The notes beneath the pieces are model-generated. The model had not been told where the DNA came from, searched no databases, and saw only the letters and a program-made list of their open reading frames with translations. This document shows, piece by piece, positions 35,419 to 46,169 of a stretch of DNA of 64,000 bases (within the stretch, counting starts at the first letter, position 1; the number at the start of each line of letters is the position of its first letter). Source of the DNA: Jaltomata sinuosa (Eukaryota; Streptophyta; Magnoliopsida; Solanales; Solanaceae); the NCBI GenBank assembly GCA_003996215.1, contig QJPP01000676.1:496001-560000 (forward strand), read 5' to 3'. The translations under genes and the position numbers were made by a program.

Positions 35419-36381
35419 AGAAACCAAATTGTAGAGAGTAATTATAAAATTAGAGAAAGAAAAAGGGGTAGATTTTTACCTTTTCAAAGTTGATTTGAGG
35501 GAAAAAGTGATGGTTTGGAGGTTCCAAGTTTGGACCCGCCGGATTAAGCTCTTATCCATTAGATAACACTTTGAATCTAATAGGTCTCCTATTTTCTAGC
35601 TCTATTTAGAGTAGTCAAAAAAAGTGAGGGAGACATAAAGCTAAGGGAGAGACGGCGATGTTGTCATAAAGGCTGAAAAGTGGAGAGGAGAGGGTGAGAA
35701 CCACAGGATTTCACCATTATCTGGTGGTCTTGAGCTTCGTCATTGAGAAGAGAGGAAAATGGAATTCTGGTTTAGAATCGTTTGGTTGAGTTTAGACGAG
35801 GAAGAAAGAATTTGAGGGGGCAAGGGGTGTTTAGGGATTTAGGCTTAGTTGATTTAATTAGTTTGGTATTTGGGTCGGGTTTGGGTAATTTAAGTTGGGT
35901 TGGGTAGTTTTAAGCTGAAACAAATAAATAAAATTATCCCAAGATTGGGAAAATTAATTAGTTTGTAAGAAAAAATCTAATTCTCCCAATTATTTTCACC
36001 AAAATTAATTTAACGATGCTTTTTTCGTCTTAACTAATTTTCTAAAATAGTATATAAACTATATGAATAATTTGATATGCGTATTTAACTTTAATTTAAA
36101 GGGAATAATCTTATAATAAAAATATAGTGATGTAATAAGACAAAATGATTTAAAATGCGGACGCCGATATCAAAAAATATTATTTGGGTGATTTCAATAT
36201 AAAAAGTAATTAATTGCATTTAAATTAAAATAAATGAGAATAAAGTAGAGGACAATAACTTTTCCAAAATTTGCTATAATTAGCTAAAAATAGGCAAACT
36301 TATTTTAGTAAATTATTCAAGACTAAGAAGCATAGAGAAATCAATTGAAAGATAATAACGAGACAAAATTGGGTGTCAACA
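35419..36381 (+). mobile_element. Probable 3' end of a Tat/Ogre-like LTR
   Basis: No coding potential. It ends GACAAAATTGGGTGTCAACA at 36381, matching the terminus of the solo LTR at 58630 (GACAAAATTGGTGTCAAACA). The preceding AT-rich, AATAAT-rich sequence is also similar in character. Its left part is cut by the gypsy nest, and a copia fragment begins directly after 36381. No TSD can be assigned. Confidence 0.5.
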
Positions 36382-37648
36382 GTGGATACAAGCTATGAAA
36401 GAAGAGATCAATCAATTTGAACAAAATCAAGTATGGACTCTCATCAAGAGACCAAAAAATTGTTTTTAAACATTTTAAGCTTTTTCAAATAGATGTTAAA
36501 AGTTTGTTTTTAAATGGTTTTATAAAATAAAAAGGTTTTATTAAGCAACCTCCCGGCTTTGAAAATTCCTCTTGTCCTGATTATATTTTCAAACTAACCA
36601 AAGCCCTTTACGGTCTTAAACAAGTTCCCAAGGCTTGCTATGAAAGGCTTAGTAATTAATTTTCTATTAAGCAATAATTTTCAATGAGAAAAAAATGATA
36701 CTACTCTTTTTATCGAAAAATTTGATACATGCATTCTTGTCGTATTAATTTATGTTGATGATATTATTTTTGGAAGCTCTAACCCATCTCTTTGTGAGAA
36801 TTTTACAAATCTTATGAAAGTAAAATTTGAAATGAGCCTCATGGGTGAACTCACATTCTTCCTTGGATTACAAATCAAGCAGTCATCACGAGGTACTTTC
36901 ATTAGTCAAAGTAAATATACCAAAGAACTCATCAAAAAATTTGGTATGAAGAAGGGAAAAGCTTTTTGGACTCTCATGAGTCCATCCACATGCCTAGAAA
37001 CTGATGCACCTAGAAAGGATGTGGACGAGAAAACATATCATGGAATAATAGGGTCTTTTCTATATCTAACAGCAAGCCGACCATATATCATGTTCAGCAT
37101 ATGCAAATGTGCGAGATTTCAGTCAGCTCCCAAAGAATCTCACCTCACAGCTGTAAAAAGAATTTTCTGATACCTCATTGGGACTCAAGATATCAAACTT
37201 TGGAACCCTCACTCCTCTAATTTTGATTCAATTGGTTATTTAGATGCTGATTTTATAGGTGATAAAGCTGATCAAAAAAGTAGAAGCAGAACCTGTCAAA
37301 TTCTTGGGGAAGCACTAATTTTCTGGCATAGCAAGAAACAGACTTTTGTAGCTCTCTCAACAACAGAGAATCAGAGTACCGTGCGGTTGGTAGCTGCGTA
37401 CACAATTACAATGGATGATGCATCAATTACTTGATTATGATTTGTCTTTTGAATCTGTTCCTATATTATGTGATAATACCACTGCTATCAGTCTATCTAA
37501 ATATATTGTGCATCTTTCTAGAGCTAAGAATATTGATATTAAGTATCATTTTATTAGAGATCATGTTGAAAATAAAGATTTTGTACTTGAATTTATTGAT
37601 TCTGAAAATCAGCTTGCTGATATTTTTACAAAACCCTTATTGGAATAA
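36382..37648 (+). pseudogene. Ty1/copia reverse transcriptase and RNase H remnant
   Basis: The remnant opens with WIQAMKEEINQFEQNQVWTL, the usual start of the copia RT domain, then jumps by a deletion to QPPGFEN and TKALYGLKQVPKACYERL. The YVDD box region is present near 36750 but shifted and interrupted. From 36814 an open stretch continues (MGELTFFLGLQIKQSSRGTF) to AVKRIF, where a stop and a frameshift near 37390 intervene. A second open piece (37415-37648) ends with the conserved QLADIFTKPL of copia RNase H. Integrase, protease and gag are absent. The RT type, third ORF, PPT and LTR that follow suggest a Sirevirus-like lineage. Confidence 0.85.
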
Positions 37649-37920
37649 AGATTTTGTTTCTTAGAAAATGTTTAGGAATTACTTCTTTTTATTAATTTAT
37701 TTTCCTTCTTTAATTGTTATGTGTTTCATTAATTGCTCTCTCTCCTTATTTCCCTCCCAAATCTTTTCTCAATATTCTCTTCCTTCTAAGCGTCACATCC
37801 CTTTAGTCCTACCATTTTTTCTCAATCACAACCCTTCAACTTCCTTTTACACTTCTCGAAATTTCCTTTATGATTCTCTCTAAACTCTTTTTCTTCTCAT
37901 CTCCCTCATTACTTTTCTCT

Positions 37921-39650
37921 ATGACAAAAACTAGATCCATGGGATCCTTCATAAAACCTTCCTCTGTCGAGAAATTATTTTCCTCAGATTCTGATATTCT
38001 TTCCCTTTCCTCTGAATCTTCATAAGGAGAATCCCATGTTCATGTTTCATCTCCTATCTTCAAAGGGAGGTCTTCTATGGGAAAGAAAGATGATAATAAG
38101 AAATTCAGTGCTGATCTCACAGAATCTCTCTCTCCAGAGAACATGCATAAATTTTGGGGTGCTAAACAGAAGAAAAGGTTTGAATCTTTTAAAAATTGGC
38201 AAATTTTTCCTGGACGGGTCATTAACTTGGAGTTATTGAAAGAAATTCACTGCCCCATAAGTACTTTTTTTAAGGCTCAAACATTGTCTCTACTTCTCAA
38301 ACTTTGTGGTTTGAAATTTTATGAAGAACCTGTTCGTATATTTTATGCTAATCTTTGAATTTCAAAGGATAGTCATGAACTAGAAACCCTAGTGCTGGGA
38401 AATCAGATTATTGAGAATGATTTCTTGTTCAAAAAAGTGTTTGGTACTAAGTTCTCTGGTGTTGTTCCGTATATTGGTGGCACTTGGCCAGAATATTTTA
38501 AAATGACTTTGGTACTAAGTTCTCTGGTGTTGTTCCGTATATTGGTGGCACTTGGCCAGAATATTTTAAAATGACTCTAGGTGCTGCTAAAATAGCAGTT
38601 GCTGAATCAGGCATTGACCTCTCAGAGTTTGGACCCCTATCTCTCTGTTTTGAGCACCATATTTTGGCTCACATGGTTGCCACAACTTTGGCTCCTAGGA
38701 AAGCTCTTTAAGCACCATATCTTACAGAGATATTTTTGTTCTCTACTGATTGATGAAAAAGTGTCGTATCAACTGGGCCTCTTGGTTTTGTGAATACATG
38801 TTGGAAAGTGCAAAGGACGACAATGCTACTGCCAGTCTGCCTTATGGTCTCCTGATATCTTGAATTCTAGTCGACTCTATGATTGACTTATCAGACTACA
38901 AGGCAGTTGTGATCTCGACTACCTATGACTCTAGGACTTTCTCTTGTATGGGCTATATATACTCTGGTAGATTATAAGTGGTGCAAGAAGGACTCTGTCA
39001 AGGTCAAACCTGAACCTTCAAAACTACCCGTGTATTAGCTGATTTTGCATCTCTTCTTATCAAGGAAGTGGAAGTCATCTAGGGCCGCTTGAAAAATCTC
39101 GAAGATGGAATGTAAGCATGTCAGGAGTCTGTTGGTAAGCTGCTTGAGTTAGGTAAGGAATCCAGTACCGATGTTGGGAAGCTTCATCTTGCTATGGATG
39201 GTTTAAAGCAGGAAGGAGTGTAATCTGTCAACAAGCTGATGAAATAATTCATCTCTCTCAAGAAGGAAGCTGACTCATCTCAGAACGAGTTGGATGTGAC
39301 TTTTCAGACCTCGTACACCAACTTCTGCAAAAAAGTGAAATGCTCCTATGATACCTTCTGCAGAAACATGCACAACACTTTGAAATATTTTCTTTAGAAA
39401 AAATGACTCTAGCTCTCTTTTTTTGGAAACTCTTATGGAGGTCTGTCCCCATCAACACTTTATTTTGGCTATGTAATTGGGGTTCCTTATACCCCACTAA
39501 CTCTGTTTCCTTTCTGCTCTCTAGTTGACTATGCCGCTTACTCTATGTGCTATGTGCCTGTATATATGTGCTATGTGTGCCTATCTATGTTATGTTTGTA
39601 TGCTCTTGTTTCTTTTTTTATTATGCCAAAGTGGGAGAAGTGTTACACAA
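37921..39650 (+). pseudogene. Third ORF of the copia element (putative plant transposon/env-like protein), broken
   Basis: Between pol and the 3' LTR lies about 1.7 kb of decayed coding sequence starting at ATG 37921 (MTKTRSMGSFIKPSSVEKLF). A core of about 90 residues (38077-38358), including FESFKNWQIFPGRVINLELL and KLCGLKFYEEPVRIFYANL, resembles the widespread plant 'putative plant transposon protein' family. Further downstream the frame reads a charged, probably coiled-coil stretch (about 39060-39330) and then hydrophobic residues (LYFGYVIGVPYTPLTLFPF, near 39460). Stops lie at 38023 and 38356, among others. A 68-bp tandem duplication at 38441 shifts the frame. Position and coiled-coil-then-hydrophobic layout recall the env-like ORF of Sireviruses, but homology to a viral envelope is not shown. 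Confidence 0.6.
38441..38576. repeat. 68-bp tandem duplication in the third ORF
   Basis: The unit beginning TTGGTACTAAGTTCTCTGG occurs at 38441-38508 and 38509-38576 with essentially no differences. The length is not a multiple of three, so it shifts the reading frame. Confidence 0.92.
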
Positions 39651-39770
39651 ATTCATCATGATGGAAAGCTACAAGCAAGGGGGAGTAAAAATTGAAGCAC
39701 CAAGATAGGGGGAGCTCAACTAATACACACAGAAGTCAACTACATAGAATTTTTATTTTTTAAATTGTCA

Positions 39771-39789
39771 TTATCAGAAAGGGGAAGAT
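39771..39789 (+). other. Copia polypurine tract
   Basis: TCAGAAAGGGGAAGATTG precedes the LTR start, the typical purine run of Sirevirus-like elements (TCA-n-AAAGGGGAAGATTGTTAG). Another G-rich AGATAGGGGGAGCTC lies at about 39703. Confidence 0.7.
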
Positions 39790-40710
39790 TGTTAGCATCC
39801 GAATTTTATTCAATATTAGTTTCAATAATGACAATCTAATCCAAAGCTCTGTTGCAGGCAAAAAAAACACGGGAGTATCAATCAAAGACACATTACATAC
39901 TAAGCAAGAGGATCAAGAGTATCGAATCAAGAATCACGGAAAGGCACGGGAATCGAGAATCACGAAAGCAATCAAACCCACAAGTCAAGAATATCATAAA
40001 TCAAGATCATAATCAAAGGAAAATAAGGAGCAGTATATATCAATCCTTGATTGAATAGCTGCACAAAGAAAGAGGAGATATCACGCATACCCAATCAAAG
40101 ATCTTCTCATTTATAAGAGGAATAAATATCATGGACATATCTGATATGGACATGATTTGCTAAGAATATTCAATCAAGGAACCACATTAGATCCTTGATT
40201 GAATGAAAATCTCTTAGGTTTTCCTTTTGAAGAGCTACACCAAACCTACCTACTGAAGTATAAAAGATAGCATCATCAGAGGAAGAAGTTACGCAACTTC
40301 TCTTGAACCAGATCGTTGTCTTGCTTTTATTTTTCACAATACTTTGTACTCTCCACATCTTACAATTGTAATCATAAAGAAAAATATAGAGTCAGTACTA
40401 GTTATACAGGTAGAGGTTGTGTCATCACTGTAGTTGAAGAAGACAATCTGAAATTGTCAAGAAAAATAATTTGTATACTCATCTCTTTAAGAAGCTCTAA
40501 AGGAAACCTTTGAAACCCAAGGGGACTGGATTAGGCACTACATTGGTGATCCGAACCAGTATAAAAATATTGTGTTATCCTTTACTTTCTATTTTTACTA
40601 GTTATCATATTCTGTCTACTGAACTAACTTGCAGGTGAGTCGACTATTGCGTAGTCACAATCGACTTGATGGAAAGAATTTTTCAATTCACCCCCCTCTT
40701 GACTTTCACA
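39790..40710 (+). mobile_element. 3' LTR of the Sirevirus-like copia element
   Basis: It starts TGTTAGCATCCGAATTTT at 39790 and ends CACCCCCCTCTTGACTTTCACA at 40710 (921 bp), with the C-rich end typical of this lineage. A TATA-like TATAAAAGATAG lies at about 40259. The 5' LTR and gag/integrase half are not present in the window, so no target duplication can be checked. Confidence 0.8.
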
Positions 40711-42547
40711 CTATGTATTAAAAGTGAATTCTGCATGTAATATAGATGTATTACAAGTGTTTTAAAATGTATTATGCTTGTTTGGTAAGAAATTGACACA
40801 ATGTATTATAAGTATATTATAGTGTGTGATAAATGTATTATCAATGAATAAAACCTGTATAATATGTATTTTATAAATTGTTCTCTACCATATATATTAA
40901 AACTATATTGTAAATGTACTATAAGTGTCCATTGAAAAAAATACTATTGTTATAGATGGTAAATATTTTCTTAATATAGCATATCTACGTAAGTTTTTCT
41001 ATTTTTTTATCTGTCTTTGAATATTTATGTATTATTAGTAATATGAGCTCCTGCCTTTCTGTAATGTTCTGAAAATTGGTATCCATGTGGATCAATGATA
41101 CCTCCCCTGCCTTCGATAACTTTACCTACCCTCTGTATTTCTCTTTTAGCCTATATTTGCAAATATCATCTTTTTTATTTATGAATTATTAGTAATATGA
41201 TCTCTTGTCTTTCTGTAATATTGTGAAAATTTGAAATCCGTGTTGATTCTTGCCAGATTTATCCAATTTCTCTTCCAGTTTTTTAACTTTTTAACTATCT
41301 TTTTCTTTATTGATGAGACAGTTTCAAAGAAAACTTCTCGTCAATACAAGTAACACCTCTACGCAGTTATTTAACTTTTAAGTAATCTGACTGTTTCGCA
41401 CATAAAGATTGACATAATATTTTGGCTTTAAGTTCAACAGTGACAACAGCGATTGACTTACCCGTCTCTTTCTTCCTCAACTCAACAGTGAGAATAGCGA
41501 TTGCCATTCCAACACGTAATACTTTGGCTTCAAGTTCGATTTTTTCCTGATTATGTAAGATAGACAATGACTGAATGAGGATATTGCATTGAATCATTTT
41601 GAAAATTAGAGAATATTCACTTACACTATACAGAAAATACAGCCCTTAAAATGGAATAATCTATATGAAAAAGCACATCAACAACTACTAAATTTGGCCA
41701 TAACAAGTCATCTTAGTTGTTTTAGCAAGTAAAACAAACAAAAAATTCATCTTCAATCTCGCTGTTTGCTAATTATAAAGCCTCAATCTGTCCAGTTTGC
41801 GCCTCTAGGTCCTTGAATCAATTAAATAATTGGTTCAGTTTTTTTTTTAGTAGACATATTGTTTAGCCTATTGTTTCAGCTAACCTACGCTATTCTTGAT
41901 TTTTTGGATTGCTGTAGTTTCGTGTTTTTGCGCGTGTTAGTTCCTCTGTTTTTTCTATAATTCTAGGCTGATTGGTTGTGTCAATTGTGATTATTGTAGA
42001 GTTAAATTTTGGTGAACACCTGATTACTCTATCCGGCTTCTGATTCTAATGGTAGTTTTAGGTCTGTCCTCGGTTGGAGGCCAGAGCGGGATGGTAAGGG
42101 TGCACAAATTAGCATGCACGGGTTACTTGCATAAGTTGCATTCATTGGTAGGTCAAATAGATGGCAGCATAATAGCTGATAGCTCTTTTTGATCTGTCCT
42201 ATGCTGTTTTCTGCTAATATATTAAAGTTTTAGTCTATGAAAATTCCATGTGCCTCGAGTTTAAAGGTCACCTTCACTCTACGTAGTGGTATTTATGATC
42301 GACTTGGACTGATAGGTAGCACAGTAGCAGTAGCTATTGTTCAACATTCAAATAAGTGGTTATATACTTTATGAATGATGTAATCTTTTTGAACAGCTGC
42401 TTTTCATATTTGAAGTATCCTAATCAACGAAAAATGTCTTAATACATAGTTGAATTGTTGAATTGGCTATATTTATACTCATTAATCATTGCTGAAATTG
42501 CTCTGTAGTTTCCTCTTAATTCTGTCCAAGAGTGCTCTCTGCAAAAG
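40711..42547. other. Low-copy AT-rich DNA with degenerate repeats
   Basis: 40740-40940 contains irregular repeats of TGTATTATAAGTGTATTA. Around 41390-41530 two similar blocks (TCAACAGTGACAACAGCGATTG and TCAACAGTGAGAATAGCGATTG) form an imperfect direct repeat. No gene is recognised. The last few hundred bases could be the 5' region or an intron of the ORF at 42548. Confidence 0.4.
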
Positions 42548-42907
42548 ATGGTTGCTAATGCAAGTGAAGGGAATTGTGACGAAGTTCACATTCATGGAGG
42601 ACCTAGTGCTTTTGAAATACGTATGCCGAGTTTTGTTACATTGAATGCTTATAATGTCGTTGCAGCAAGGTGTGTTGCTGAGTATCTTCTGGGTATGCAT
42701 GAAACTATTGAAAAAGGAAACCCTAATTACAAGATTGATGTTTTCCGCATATTCCGGAGCTGGAAAGATTTAAGAATTGTTCTTCAGACTACTAAGTCTA
42801 AGGAACTGAATTTGATCAGGCACCGCATTGATGCTGTAGCATCTAACGCTTGCATTGATGTTTCAAGGTGGATTGGTCCTATAAGTATAATCGTTAAACG
42901 GAAATGA
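42548..42907 (+). CDS. 119-codon ORF, probable exon or fragment of an unrecognised host gene
   Basis: Open from ATG 42548 to TGA 42905. The start is MVANASEGNCDEVHIHGGPS and the middle (SWKDLRIVLQTTKSKELNLI, then RHRIDAVASNACIDVSRWIG) has the amphipathic look of a normal globular protein. There are no mobile-element motifs and composition differs from the repeats on both sides. I do not recognise the family. In the 500 bases downstream short coding-like segments occur in shifting frames (for example FMKTDGGKASRWILKDPNHP near 43345), suggesting either further exons or a decayed remainder of the same gene. Confidence 0.4.
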   Translation: MVANASEGNCDEVHIHGGPSAFEIRMPSFVTLNAYNVVAARCVAEYLLGMHETIEKGNPNYKIDVFRIFRSWKDLRIVLQTTKSKELNLIRHRIDAVASNACIDVSRWIGPISIIVKRK

Positions 42908-43508
42908 TCCTAACTTGAATGGAATTAAAAGACCAAAAAAATTGGTGGGTTGAGAACTTATGTGAGTTTGAAGTAGATCTTTATAAGCGGGTGGTTGTCA
43001 CCATAAGGGATTGTTTCTCCTGAAGTAATTGGAGAAGTTTCCAAAGCTTATGCATATAGAAGGTTAATAAAGGTGTCTTCCAATTCAATATTGGATACGA
43101 TGGTATGGCTATTGCCCTCTGAGGAAGGTAGCGTCTCTTGTTAAGATTGCTAAAAGCAGCTGTGAATGAGTAGGACAGCAATTGGAGGAGGCTTTTGTCA
43201 ATGATCGTTTGCAGATGGTGAAGGAACCATGCATGTATGATGCCCATGTTGTGCAGGAAATACTAGAAGTGTTTATGATGAGAGATAAGGATTCAGCTGG
43301 AAGATGGAGATGAAATTCAGGAGGTCCGAAAGCCAGGGATTTTATGAAAACTGATGGTGGCAAAGCTAGTAGATGGATATTAAAAGATCCTAATCACCCT
43401 TTGTTGGTCGAATTTCCCTTGACCCAGTCATGATGGTCGTTATCGCGCAATTGATAAGGTGACTATCCCTTGACTTCTGCATAATTGAAATAGCTAGTAG
43501 ATATATTC
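42908..43508 (+). other. Possible decayed downstream exons of the 42548 ORF
   Basis: Coding-like but repeatedly interrupted sequence reaching the target site of the solo LTR. Segments such as EVIGEVSKAYAYRRLIKV (about 43020) and ASRWILKDPNHPLLVEFP (about 43365) are in different frames. Gene status cannot be settled from sequence alone. Confidence 0.3.
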
Positions 43509-43513
43509 CCCTC
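43509..43513. repeat. Target-site duplication CCCTC, left copy
   Basis: CCCTC directly precedes the LTR start TGTCATACC and is repeated directly after the LTR end at 58631-58635. Confidence 0.85.
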
Positions 43514-45139
43514 TGTCATACCCCATTTTAACCGGGTCAAAATAGTGTACAATATATTGGTGATCCCTAAAATAATTTAACTAACTTAAGGAGTCGCCAC
43601 CTAATTATTATGGTGAATTAGGACACCTAAATTGACTAAAGTTATTGTCTAAAGTTAACTCCGTTTATAAGGTCTACTAACATAAGATTCTAGGTAAGGA
43701 TTCAATTAATCTAAAGGGAAGGTATTAAGTACCCTTTAAGATCCATTAAAAATGATTAACCGACCGAACTTAAAATTATTAATTAAGCTAAGTGTAAAGA
43801 TGTGATAGTTAAGGCAAAACACCTTGCTGAATTTAAAGAAAAGCATTTACGTCCCTTTAATTTGGAAAGTGAAAGATCTTTAAGATAAAAACATCCTTAA
43901 AAGTGTTTGGAGTGAGAGTATTGAATTATTCTTTTTAAGAAAGTAGATAAACAAAAATAATTTAGCCACAACTCATTCAAATCCAAATGATGTTTTTGAG
44001 TAGAAAAGAAAACAATTAATTTGAGAAAAAAATTCAAGTTCTTGATTCAGTAATTAGCTTAGCAGTTTGTCCAAATACTAACCCGAAACATAAGGGAACC
44101 TAACTATAGTATGCACAATGACAACTTAAAATAAGTTTTTTATATAATTCTAATTCACATTCAGAATTCTCTTAATCTACTGATTAATTCTAAACCATGT
44201 CCCGGGTACCAAGCATGCTATGTTAATCATGAGTTTAGCTACAGATCCAAACAAATAATAATCAACAAAGACAAATAGTTAGTAAAATAAAACAGAATGA
44301 ATAGCTAAACAGAGTAATTAGCTATTATATTAACCCAAAATTTCATATAGGACTCTCTTTGTTCTTTGCTGTGCTAGCTCGCCATTTTTTGTCTGCCCAG
44401 ATGTGTTCCGAGGGAACGAGAGACACAAGAAAAGATGTAGATGCACGCTTTCAAGTCTTGCAGTGACGTCGAGTCTTAAATTGGGACTCTTCGACTTCGG
44501 TGTTCATATAAAAGAAAAGGGAATGAAAGAGTTAGAAGAATAATTTGATCCTCAACAATGTCTAAACGAAAATACTAAACAACCATGATAATATAATAAT
44601 AACTCATTAGAGAAAGTTAATATATGACTTACTATATATAAGCATGGTTTATATCTCAACATTCTGTTTATTATGTGTAGAAAAGTTTACATTCTCATCT
44701 AAATGAACTAGATGTTTCACATTTCTTGGAATAACAAACAAAATTTATACAAACTAAATCTGCAACAAGTATACTACATAGACATATACCTCTAAAGACA
44801 GAGTAACAGAGAATGAGTAGGGATTAAGGTTTCATTGTTATAATGTTATTATACCAAAACAGATTTCATATTCCTTAGTTGAGCATGTTCTAATGAATAG
44901 AGTTTTCCCAAATACTAGTATATCTAATTCTAAATCACAGTAGTTAATATATCACTGTGGATCACACGATTCATGTTTTAAGTCTAGCCAGATTGCAATG
45001 CGGGTTTACGCTATTCTATCACATAACAGAGAGTTATAAATTTAAACCGCGAAAATATGGTAGCGCCATCTATGAAATTCACGACTAGATTTTAACAACT
45101 TAGAGTGAATTTATCATATCACATCACTACTCAAAATTC

Positions 45140-45365
45140 ATATCTACCTGGTGCATTTTTGTATCCAAAAGGTAATACATTCCATTCATAAAATCCTTGG
45201 GGTACTGTAAATGCTGTTAACTTTTTAGATTCTTCTTCTAGCTTAAGGTGATAAAAGCCTGATTTACAATCAAACTTACTAAAATAATTATATCCTTGAA
45301 CTTGTCTTATTTTTAATATCTTATTAGGTATTGGGTAATTGTAGGTTTTAGTTTTTGCATTTAAG
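45140..45365 (-). repeat. EPRV terminal redundancy, 3' copy
   Basis: 226 bases of RT sequence identical, as far as I can compare base by base, to 52711-52936. It marks the overlap between the two ends of the permuted viral circle. Confidence 0.92.
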
Positions 45366-46162
45366 TTTCTATAGTCAATAACCATTCTACTCTTTCCTCT
45401 TTTTTGTTCACTATGTTTATTTACTATAAATGCTGGGCTTGTATGTTTACTATTGCTTTCTTGTATATATTTGTTTTCTAACAATTCTTTTATGTGCATT
45501 TTGAATTCATCTAAATCATCAAAATTATATTTTAAAGGTTTCTGGGTAATTATACTATTTTCATCAATTAGCTCTATTTTCACTTTAGTTTTATGTTTTT
45601 CCCATCCTTTTAAGGGATTTTCGCTATATAATGGTTCTAATTGGTCTTGGATTATTTTTAATTTATTTATGGAAAATATAATTAGTTCTATTTTATGCTC
45701 ATTTGTTTTTATATTTTCTAATTTCTGTGTAATTTTCTCACTTCCTTTTATCCATGGGGCAGGTTTTCTATTTTTATTATATACTCTCTTAGCTCCTACT
45801 TTGTGTTTACATGGTGTCGTAAACCACCAGTGTGTCTTTGTTATTATATGTGGATATAGTTTTTCTAGAAAAGGCATTCCTAGAAGTATATCCTTATTTG
45901 TGAATTCATAACTATATATTTCTTCTATAGTTAATATTTTATCCCATATTTGTAATTTTACATTTCTTGCTTTATAATTTATCATGCTTCCTTCATTATT
46001 AAATCATGTTACTACTATTGGTGTAGTTAATTTTTCCCATTTCTCGTCTGGTAGGCAATTATGTTTACACATATTAGCTTCTGCTCCTGTATCTATCATC
46101 GGGGTATAATATCTGTTATAATAGTTTTCTACTATTATTTTAGCAAGTATGTAGATTTTCAT
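45140..46162 (-). pseudogene. EPRV Pol, N-terminal part: protease and RT (one in-frame stop)
   Basis: ATG at 46162 opens pol seven bases after the movement-protein stop. An aspartic protease follows, with MIDTGAEANM (about residues 24-33) and the ILLGMPFLEKLYPHI turn. It is interrupted by a TGA at 46004-46006, codon 53, without frame change. The RT domain follows with SRMVIDYRNLNAKT, FDCKSGFYHLKLEEESKKLT and EWNVLPFGYKNAPG, and the insertion ends there. The catalytic YIDD box is on the other side of the permutation, at about 52640. The protein would process the capsid precursor and copy pregenomic RNA into DNA. Confidence 0.9.
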
Positions 46163-46169
46163 TTTTCTC

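Noticed and set aside
45453..45911. 152-codon plus-strand ORF
   Set aside because: Antisense to viral protease-RT; hydrophobic composition is the reverse reading of an AT-rich coding strand.
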